NCBI GenBank assembly: GCA_964546645.1
Contig: CAZJKM010000026.1
Span: 1 to 29,837 of the forward strand
Direction: 5' to 3'
Source: A37T11 sp964546645
GTDB lineage: Bacteria; Bacteroidota; Bacteroidia; Sphingobacteriales; Sphingobacteriaceae
DNA length: 29,837 nt
Positions within the stretch are counted from its first letter, which is position 1, and each line of letters opens with the position of its first letter. The notes below the pieces were generated by a model. That model was not told the origin of the DNA. It made no database searches and saw only the letters and a program-made list of their open reading frames with translations. The position numbers and the translations under genes are program-made. This document shows positions 24,521 to 29,837 of the stretch, in pieces.

Positions 24521-25963
24521 ATGATCAGAAGAAATTTTATAAAAACGATAGGATTAATCTCTTTGGCAGAGGTTGCTCCTGTCTCATGGATGCATGCACA
24601 TCAGCAGAAGCCATTTTCTGTTACCGGAAGAGTCACAAGCGGGTCGGGACGCCCGATTCCGGATGCCGTGATCAGTGATGGTCATGAAGTCGTTCTTACC
24701 GATCGGCATGGCCGCTACCGGTTGTTCCCGGACCGGTCCGCTTCTTTTATTTTTATATCCATCCCATCCGGCTATCATATCCCTGCGAAAGATGGTGTTG
24801 CCCGGTTTTATTCTCCCGTTTCCAGGGATGGCTCCATGCAACAGGTTGATTTTGTGCTGGAAAAATCTTCGGAAGACTTCCATAAGCATGCTTTTGTAGT
24901 GTGGGCCGACCCACAGATTATTACACCGAAAAATGCCCGGGAATTGATAGAGGTATCTGCTCCGGACACGCGGCAATCTATCGCTGATCTGGGGAATGTT
25001 CCGGTACACGGGGTAGCGCTCGGTGACCTCGTTCACGACAAGTTCGAGCTCTTTCCGGAATATGTAAAAGCCGTGAAAGCAACCGGTATCCCTTTCTTTC
25101 AGGTAATTGGCAACCACGACATGAATTTTGATGCGCGCACGGATGAACTCTCCCAGGAAGAGTTCAGGAAATGGTTCGGTCCTACGTACTATTCATTTAA
25201 CAGAGGAAAGATACATTATGTGATGCTGGACAATGTTTTTTATATCGGAAAGGGCCGCAACTTTTTAGGTTACCTTAGCGAAGAACAGCTTTCCTGGCTT
25301 GAGAAAGACCTGCGGCTGATGCCAAAGGGGAGTACGGTCTTTTTATGTATGCATATTCCGACCAATACCCGTGAGAAAGAACGGGCAGGATTGAAAGAAG
25401 AGTTAACCGACAATATACTGAATAACAGAAAGCATTTATACGATATTCTCAAACCCTACCAGGTTCATTTCTTCTCCGGGCATACGCATTGGAACGAAAA
25501 CTGGGAACTTGATAATATGTTCGAGCACAACCACTCAGCTGTTTGCGGAGCCTGGTGGAATAATAAAGGTGTCGCCCTGGACGGAACGCCGAACGGTTAT
25601 GCGGTATATGAAATCGATGGAGACCGGGTTACCTGGCATTATAAAAGTACGGGCTATGCTAAAACCTACCAGTTTAAGGTATACAGACCCGGAGAATCTG
25701 GCGAGAAGCCCGGTGCCGTTGTTGCCAATGTCTGGAATTATGATCCGAAATGGAAGGTGGAATGGTTTGAGAATGGTTTATTTAAAGGAGAAATGGAGCA
25801 ATTTGTGGGTTTTGATCCGCTGATTAAGGATGTATCCCCAAGCTATAAACGAGTGACCGATCATTTGTTTGCAATTGCTCCCGCACCCGGCATCAGAAAA
25901 GGGCTCGTCAGAGTAACAGACCGTTTTGGGAAGGTGTATGAGCAGGAGATCTCCTGGGAGTAA
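24521..25963 (+). CDS. Tat-exported calcineurin-like metallophosphoesterase
   Basis: 480 aa from ATG at 24521. The N-terminus MIRRNFIKTIGLISLAEVAP is a Tat-type signal (RRxFIK), which with the promoter position rejects the 43-residue upstream extension. Residues about 32-115 form a carboxypeptidase-regulatory-like beta-sandwich. The metallophosphoesterase domain (about 122-345) has D130-P-Q132 in place of the common DxH, GD169 (ALGDLVHD), GNHD (197-200), H278 (CMHIP) and GHTH (320-323). A C-terminal Ig-like domain (about 365-480) follows. This three-domain architecture is common in Bacteroidota and acts on phosphoesters in the periplasm or on the surface; the exact substrate is unknown. The DPQ variant is, from memory, usual in this subgroup. 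Confidence 0.92.
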   Translation: MIRRNFIKTIGLISLAEVAPVSWMHAHQQKPFSVTGRVTSGSGRPIPDAVISDGHEVVLTDRHGRYRLFPDRSASFIFISIPSGYHIPAKDGVARFYSPVSRDGSMQQVDFVLEKSSEDFHKHAFVVWADPQIITPKNARELIEVSAPDTRQSIADLGNVPVHGVALGDLVHDKFELFPEYVKAVKATGIPFFQVIGNHDMNFDARTDELSQEEFRKWFGPTYYSFNRGKIHYVMLDNVFYIGKGRNFLGYLSEEQLSWLEKDLRLMPKGSTVFLCMHIPTNTREKERAGLKEELTDNILNNRKHLYDILKPYQVHFFSGHTHWNENWELDNMFEHNHSAVCGAWWNNKGVALDGTPNGYAVYEIDGDRVTWHYKSTGYAKTYQFKVYRPGESGEKPGAVVANVWNYDPKWKVEWFENGLFKGEMEQFVGFDPLIKDVSPSYKRVTDHLFAIAPAPGIRKGLVRVTDRFGKVYEQEISWE

Positions 25964-26015
25964 TATCCAACAGCATTGTAACTCCCGACGGTCCTCGTGT
26001 GGGATGGCGTATTTC

Positions 26016-26561
26016 TTATGTGCACCAGTGTATTCCAGGAGCATACCTCTTATGGAGTAAAGCATACTTCTCATGGATCAGATTATTTCTTGTGTAGCTA
26101 TGGACGTCTTTTTCGTTCGGAATTTCAAGAGTTTGTCGGCTATTACTGACATCCATTTTCACGAATAGATTTGATACATGTGTTTTAATTGTGCTAACCG
26201 AAAGAAACAAGTTGTTTGCAATGTCTGCATTACTGTAACCTTTTGTCAAAAGTTGCAATACTTCGTATTCACGGTTGCTGAGGTTTAGCTTTTTCAGTTC
26301 GGTTTCATTGATTGTAAATTCGTCAGGTTGATTTACATAAACTTCTTTTTTAACAATTACGGTTTGTATTTTGGGTTTGGTAAGCTGTGTTGCCACCCAA
26401 ACACCCAAAATGGTAAAAAAGACGGCAATTAGTCCGACATAAATGTCAATAGAGTTGTCAACGATTAAGAATTTCCATTGCAGCCATTTCAGAGCAAAAA
26501 CTAAAATCGCTAAAATCAGTCCGTATACACGGGTATTGGCGATGTGGCGGATTGTTAGCAC
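26016..26561 (-). CDS. Membrane-anchored LuxR-type transcriptional regulator
   Basis: 181 aa. Two N-terminal membrane helices (about 11-34 and 39-60) are joined by a linker to a C-terminal LuxR/GerE DNA-binding domain (about 92-147: LSNREYEVLQLLTKGYSNAD followed by TIKTHVSNLFVKMDV). This class of small membrane-tethered LuxR proteins is common in Bacteroidota; signal and targets are unknown. After about residue 139 the tail (ending APGIHWCT) no longer looks like the family, which normally ends soon after the last helix. The alternative +1 frame stops at 26078. A late frameshift or a 3' end altered by the direct repeats at 26041-26077 is possible. It lies convergent with the phosphoesterase gene. 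Confidence 0.85.
   Translation of the reverse strand: MLTIRHIANTRVYGLILAILVFALKWLQWKFLIVDNSIDIYVGLIAVFFTILGVWVATQLTKPKIQTVIVKKEVYVNQPDEFTINETELKKLNLSNREYEVLQLLTKGYSNADIANNLFLSVSTIKTHVSNLFVKMDVSNSRQTLEIPNEKDVHSYTRNNLIHEKYALLHKRYAPGIHWCT
26041..26077. repeat. Two 16-nt direct repeats
   Basis: GCATACCTCTTATGGA (26041-26056) and GCATACTTCTCATGGA (26062-26077) differ at two positions and are offset by 21 nt. They lie at the 3' end of the LuxR gene, in the part of its frame that is not conserved-looking. Confidence 0.65.
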
Positions 26562-26611
26562 TAAAGCCGAATAGAATTACTGCCGTTCAACTTTACACAA
26601 ATGCTTAATCG

Positions 26612-26661
26612 AAGCCGCTCAGCCGCCATTACGCCAATACCTTATTGGCGGTATGTGGCTT
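26612..26661. repeat. Imperfect inverted repeat downstream of the R-M operon
   Basis: The core CGCCAATA (26632-26639) pairs perfectly with TATTGGCG (26643-26650) around a 3-nt loop. Outer arms (GCC..CC near 26622, and AAGCC at 26612-26616 with GGCTT at 26657-26661) extend it with bulges. It lies just after the endonuclease stop codon (26666) on the minus strand and could end that transcript, although no T-tract follows. Confidence 0.6.
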
Positions 26662-26665
26662 TATC

Positions 26666-27301
26666 TTACAGTTGTTCAAGTCGGTTAATTTCTTCTTTGA
26701 TTTCGTCAATCACTTCTTTGTTTTGAATTTCCTTTTTGTCTGCAACTTTCGCAGAAAATAGATAGAAAACTTTTCCGCCAAAAACTTCTGTAAATTTCGT
26801 GTGTGTTTCTGCTTGTAAAGCATACTCTTTGAAAATCTCTGGAAGTTGAATACCGCTGTTCTCAGGTTTAATTTGTAAGCCAATATATTTGTCCTTAATC
26901 TTTATGAAAAAATCTACATTGAAAAGCCTGTCCCATTCATCAGGTGCAGCTTCAATTTGAATACCGAGAACTTTTTGAAGTTGTCCGTAAACGGTTTGTA
27001 TTTCCGTCATATAGCCGTCAAACGTTCTGTCAATAACAAGTTGAATCATATAATCAACACAATCTTGCTCTGTTAGTTCAGCAACTTCTGATTGAATAAC
27101 TTCTGTGATTTTGACATAAAGTTTTTTGCCTAATTCTTCAATGTGTTCTTTGGGTTTCACATTTGAGAAATAGTATTCACGCCATTCATCTATAGTTTTT
27201 GGTGAACATTTTCTAATCGATTCGGAAGTTGGTCCAACATTTCTTTTAAAATTTAGTTGGAAGCGATTCATCGCACTATTTAATATCCACTCTTTAGCCA
27301 T
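26666..27301 (-). CDS. MjaI-family type II restriction endonuclease
   Basis: 211 aa. The N-terminus (AKEWILNSAMNRFQLNFKRN, then VGPTSESIRKCSPKTIDEW) matches my recollection of the MjaI restriction endonuclease family, whose prototype cuts CTAG. A PD-(D/E)xK-like core is visible: D130 in the strand NVDFFIKI and Q143-I-K145 in YIGLQIKP, with Gln replacing the usual acidic residue. The start overlaps the methyltransferase gene by 8 nt, the tight coupling expected for a restriction-modification pair. The CTAG specificity is inferred from the family name and not proven for this protein. GC is low. The protein appears full length, so the endonuclease is probably functional provided the methylase is active. 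Confidence 0.8.
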   Translation of the reverse strand: MAKEWILNSAMNRFQLNFKRNVGPTSESIRKCSPKTIDEWREYYFSNVKPKEHIEELGKKLYVKITEVIQSEVAELTEQDCVDYMIQLVIDRTFDGYMTEIQTVYGQLQKVLGIQIEAAPDEWDRLFNVDFFIKIKDKYIGLQIKPENSGIQLPEIFKEYALQAETHTKFTEVFGGKVFYLFSAKVADKKEIQNKEVIDEIKEEINRLEQL

Positions 27302-28589
27302 TGTATTCTTGCAAGAGGTTTAAAAATTTGTCTTTGTATTTAAAATCTGTATCGCTGTCGACTTGCACCAAACCGTTTTTGACTAAATGAGCATTGATAA
27401 ATGTTTTGTTTTCAAGATAGAGATAACAAAGTAAATTGTTTTCGCTGTCGTGTTTTACATTGTCATATTTGAGAAAAACACGTTTGCCTTTTGTTTTGGC
27501 AACGAGAAATGAAGATGCTTTTCCGTTAATTACAGGGTCTTCTTTAATACCGATAAGTTTTATGATTAGGTCATTGCTCAACCTGATTTTCTCAGGACTG
27601 ATAACTTCTTTAACCGTAAATAATTCTTCTCGTTTGGTTGAACTGTCTTTGTCAATTTTTGAACCGAATTGCAGTTTTTTTACGTCAATTTTTTTGTCAA
27701 GCGTATGTGGGTCTTTGAAAATGTAAGGTTGTTTTTGAATTTCTTTTTCAAAATTAGTTTTAATTGGCTGTTGCTCCCAAAATTCATAAGTCGTTCCGTT
27801 CAAATCCTTTTGATGAACTTCTAATTTTTCTTTAATGAACGGAATAAATTCGGGGTTGATTTCGTAACCAACCGAATTTCTGTCAAGATTTTTTGCAGCC
27901 AACGCAGTTGTTCCGCTTCCTGCAAATGGGTCAAGAACAGTTTCGCCAACAAACGAAAACATTTTGATTAAACGCTTTGGCAATTCTTCGGGAAACATTG
28001 CAATATGTCCGTTTTGTCTTGCTCCTGCAAAATTCCAGTGTCCTGCGAAAAATGTGTTCCATTCTTCGGCTGTCATTTTGGAAAGCTCCTTTTGCTCTTT
28101 GGTTGGTTTTGGTGCATCGCCCAATTTTTTGAAAACAAGAATAAACTCATAATCCAATTTCAAAATTCCGTTTCTCGGATATGGATAAGAACCCATTTGA
28201 ACGCCACCACCTGTGGTATTGGAAGTCGTAACTTTTTGCCAAATGATAGCACCCATATAGTCAAAGCCAATGTTTTCGCAGAATTTGATAATTTCTTCAC
28301 GAATAGGAATTACTTTGTAACGTCCGTAATAAACCGAACGGGCAAATTGGTCGCCAATGTTTACGCACAACCTGCAACCGTTGTGAAGAGTGCGGTAGCA
28401 CTCTTTCCAAACCAAATTCAGGTTATTGATGTAATTTTCGTAACTGTCGTGAAACCCGATTTGGTTGTCCGTTCCGTAGTCTTTGAGTTGCCAATACGGT
28501 GGCGAAGTAATAGCCAAATGCACCGAATTGTCAGGCAGTTCGGTCATTTGTCGGCTGTCGCCATTGATTATTTTATGATGAGTTGTCAT
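27294..28589 (-). CDS. DNA methyltransferase with C-terminal SNase-like domain
   Basis: 431 aa. Residues 1-260 form a beta-class amino-methyltransferase: SPPY motif at 29-32 (catalytic; SPPY favours N4-cytosine over N6-adenine), followed by a variable target-recognition region and the SAM-binding DPFAGSGTT (220-228) near the end. Residues about 325-430 (VKEVISPEKIRLSNDLIIKL onward, with GKRVFLKYDN and FINAHLVKNGLVQVD) resemble a staphylococcal-nuclease-like OB fold. The nuclease positions equivalent to R35, D40, E43 and R87 appear to be K344, K349, P352 and an Asn. It is therefore probably a DNA-binding or recognition module, not a nuclease. It would protect host DNA from the partner endonuclease, whose gene overlaps its end by 8 nt. 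The RT gene ends 2 nt before its ATG. Confidence 0.88.
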   Translation of the reverse strand: MTTHHKIINGDSRQMTELPDNSVHLAITSPPYWQLKDYGTDNQIGFHDSYENYINNLNLVWKECYRTLHNGCRLCVNIGDQFARSVYYGRYKVIPIREEIIKFCENIGFDYMGAIIWQKVTTSNTTGGGVQMGSYPYPRNGILKLDYEFILVFKKLGDAPKPTKEQKELSKMTAEEWNTFFAGHWNFAGARQNGHIAMFPEELPKRLIKMFSFVGETVLDPFAGSGTTALAAKNLDRNSVGYEINPEFIPFIKEKLEVHQKDLNGTTYEFWEQQPIKTNFEKEIQKQPYIFKDPHTLDKKIDVKKLQFGSKIDKDSSTKREELFTVKEVISPEKIRLSNDLIIKLIGIKEDPVINGKASSFLVAKTKGKRVFLKYDNVKHDSENNLLCYLYLENKTFINAHLVKNGLVQVDSDTDFKYKDKFLNLLQEYNG

Positions 28590-28591
28590 TT

Positions 28592-29467
28592 TTACTTTGC
28601 TAAATTAGTAATATATTTACTTCTGTTCGTCTTTCTGATGTTGTTCAGATAATTCGTGAATGGTTTAATCTCTGAGTTAGATACTTTTTCCTGTTCAACT
28701 TTTTCAAGAATTTTTTTAGGTGCGTCAATCTTGTTAGGAAAAACATCAATTCCTGTGATGTTTTGATTGCCTTTATATTTTGTTTTTCGGTAACTGATGT
28801 TAAAACCGCCTGATTTTACGATTTCCAAGATTGTATTCAAGTGCGTTCTAAAATCTTGTTGAGATGAAAAAGTCAAGTCGTCAACATATCGGGTGTAAGT
28901 AATTCCGAATTTGTTACAAAGTTCAATTAATGCAATATCTGTTTTCTGAAAAACAAGATTTGCCAAATGCGTGCTTGTTGGTGTGCCTTGTGGTAATTCA
29001 TATTTCCACGTTGTAAGTTTTGTAATTAGACGTGAAAAATGCGTTGAATATTTTAACTCCAAAAAGGTTTCGTAAACTCGTTTTGATGAAATACTTGGGT
29101 AGAAATCTTGCAGGTCAGTTGTGAACTGATATTTATTTCCCTGATGTGGTTTAGCGTTTGAAATGTTGCTACGTTTTTTTACGCCACCGTGAACATTATT
29201 TGGCAATTCAATAGTTGAAAGAATTTTGTTTTTTATTCGTGTCTGAATAATTTTCAATTCCCCTTTTGATGGTCTGATTACTCGTTTCTTTATTGTTCCG
29301 TCTTTGAAAGTTTTTGGCTTGCCCGTTTTTTTGTCAATTTTTTCTTCAACCCATTCGCTGTAATAATTGTCAATATCATTGGTCAGTTGCCTGATAAAAT
29401 CGGGCTTAAAACCAACTATCGCAGATAGTTTTTTGATTTCATTTTTCTTAAACTGCAAAGAATTCAT
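28592..29467 (-). CDS. Retron-type reverse transcriptase
   Basis: 291 aa. RT fingers/palm motifs occur in order: RVIRPSKGELKIIQTRIKNK (about 62-81), NAKPH at 104-108 (the NAxxH motif of retron RTs), motif A DLQDFYPSI (118-126), motif B LPQGTPTSTHLANLVF (158-173), the catalytic YVDD at 194-197, and ITG at 237-239 corresponding to the retron VTG motif. A short thumb of about 50 residues ends the protein. It has no maturase, endonuclease or integrase domain, so it is not a group II intron or retrotransposon enzyme. It is intact and tightly packed between the XRE gene (20-nt overlap) and the methyltransferase (2-nt gap). Retron RTs make msDNA from an adjacent msr-msd RNA; none is identifiable in the visible sequence, and it could lie beyond the right edge. 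Confidence 0.9.
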   Translation of the reverse strand: MNSLQFKKNEIKKLSAIVGFKPDFIRQLTNDIDNYYSEWVEEKIDKKTGKPKTFKDGTIKKRVIRPSKGELKIIQTRIKNKILSTIELPNNVHGGVKKRSNISNAKPHQGNKYQFTTDLQDFYPSISSKRVYETFLELKYSTHFSRLITKLTTWKYELPQGTPTSTHLANLVFQKTDIALIELCNKFGITYTRYVDDLTFSSQQDFRTHLNTILEIVKSGGFNISYRKTKYKGNQNITGIDVFPNKIDAPKKILEKVEQEKVSNSEIKPFTNYLNNIRKTNRSKYITNLAK

Positions 29468-29738
29468 TGACCAAAGATTTTACAGAAGGGCTTACTATTT
29501 GAAACGCTTTTCTTTTGTTAGGCTGAACATCTTCTTCCGTCATAGAAAGAAAAAACAGAATTGGCAAAGGAACATTCAGTTTTTCGCCAATGCCTTTGAG
29601 AGTTGAAAGGTTTGGTTCTTTTAAATTACTCTCTATTTGGGATAAATAAGTTTGTGTGATGCCACACAAAGAGGCAAACTCGTTTTGAGTTAGCCCTTTT
29701 TGTTTTCTTATATTTTTTATGACGTTACCTAAGTCCAT
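29448..29738 (-). CDS. XRE/Cro-C1-type HTH regulator (possible R-M controller protein)
   Basis: 96 aa. Residues about 5-60 form a Cro/C1 helix-turn-helix: IKNIRKQKGLTQNEFASLCG, then ITQTYLSQIESN and LSTLKGIGEKLNVPLPILFF. A 35-residue tail follows. Size and position, first gene of a restriction-modification operon, fit a C (controller) protein that times endonuclease expression. Cro/C1 HTH proteins also accompany some retrons, so it could equally be the retron partner. The stop codon is 20 nt inside the RT gene, arguing for translational coupling. The upstream 99 nt to the window edge should contain its promoter. Confidence 0.85.
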   Translation of the reverse strand: MDLGNVIKNIRKQKGLTQNEFASLCGITQTYLSQIESNLKEPNLSTLKGIGEKLNVPLPILFFLSMTEEDVQPNKRKAFQIVSPSVKSLVNEFFAV

Positions 29739-29837
29739 TTTCTTGTTTTGAAAAAAATTAAGGAGTGTTCGGATTTTTACTCAGCATCTTTGGACATCTA
29801 CTCTGGTTTCAAACGAAAAACTTGGTTAGTAACTCAA

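Noticed and set aside
26612..26661. Integron attC site for the imperfect hairpin after the R-M operon
   Set aside because: The required RYYYAAC and GTTRRRY core boxes are not found at its ends, and no integron integrase is present.
28592..29467. Group II intron or retrotransposon reverse transcriptase
   Set aside because: No maturase, HNH endonuclease or integrase domain, a short thumb, and retron-type NAxxH and VTG-like motifs instead.

Overview
The window looks like chromosomal DNA of a Bacteroidota bacterium, most probably Chitinophagaceae (an inference from gene resemblance; no search was possible). Supporting signs are a TonB-dependent receptor, a tgt/LptF-LptG gene pair, weak Shine-Dalgarno sequences, and several promoters of the Bacteroidota type (-7 TAnnTTTG with an upstream TTG near -33). 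Most of the window is ordinary GC-balanced backbone. Three AT-richer stretches look accessory: about 100-2,100, about 22,500-24,400 and about 25,980 to the right edge.

Layout. Positions 1-60 are the 3' part of tRNA-Ser(UGA), followed by a hairpin and a gene-poor AT-rich stretch with one tiny lysine-rich ORF. From 942 to 1,999 on the minus strand lies a small cassette: an internally deleted SRPBCC gene, a DoxX-like membrane protein and an intact SRPBCC protein. From 2,248 to 5,073 (minus) come a TonB-dependent receptor, a zinc-ribbon protein and a DUF3817 membrane protein. From 5,164 to 11,592 (minus) is a complete RND efflux operon in the order TetR regulator, TolC-like channel, adaptor, permease, closed by a strong terminator. 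11,762-14,611 encodes a large surface protein joining an HExxH peptidase-like domain, a beta-propeller and an outer-membrane barrel. A 478-nt gap follows, then lptF/G-like and tgt (minus), and divergently a membrane GT2 glycosyltransferase with rsmG (plus). Next are an FMN reductase, a coiled-coil protein overlapping an alpha/beta hydrolase, a 58-aa ORF and gap (GAPDH).

22,481-22,990 has no intact gene but is structured: three GAAATTTC palindromes spaced exactly 22 nt, a relic that resembles the C-terminus of a DUF4143-type ATPase, and a promoter-plus-terminator unit that could be an sRNA of about 80 nt. Then come a DsbA/YjbH-like thiol protein divergent from an HxlR regulator, a Tat-exported metallophosphoesterase and a membrane-anchored LuxR-type regulator.

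The most interesting part is the AT-rich right end. Four tightly packed minus-strand genes form one apparent operon: XRE/Cro-type regulator, reverse transcriptase, DNA methyltransferase, MjaI-like restriction endonuclease. The RT carries the retron hallmarks NAxxH (NAKPH) and a VTG-like ITG as well as YVDD. This is therefore either a retron-type RT inserted into a restriction-modification operon between its controller and the methylase, or a retron whose effector is an R-M pair. The methyltransferase also ends in an SNase-like fold lacking the nuclease active-site residues. The window ends 99 nt upstream of the first gene, so any msr-msd RNA there cannot be seen.
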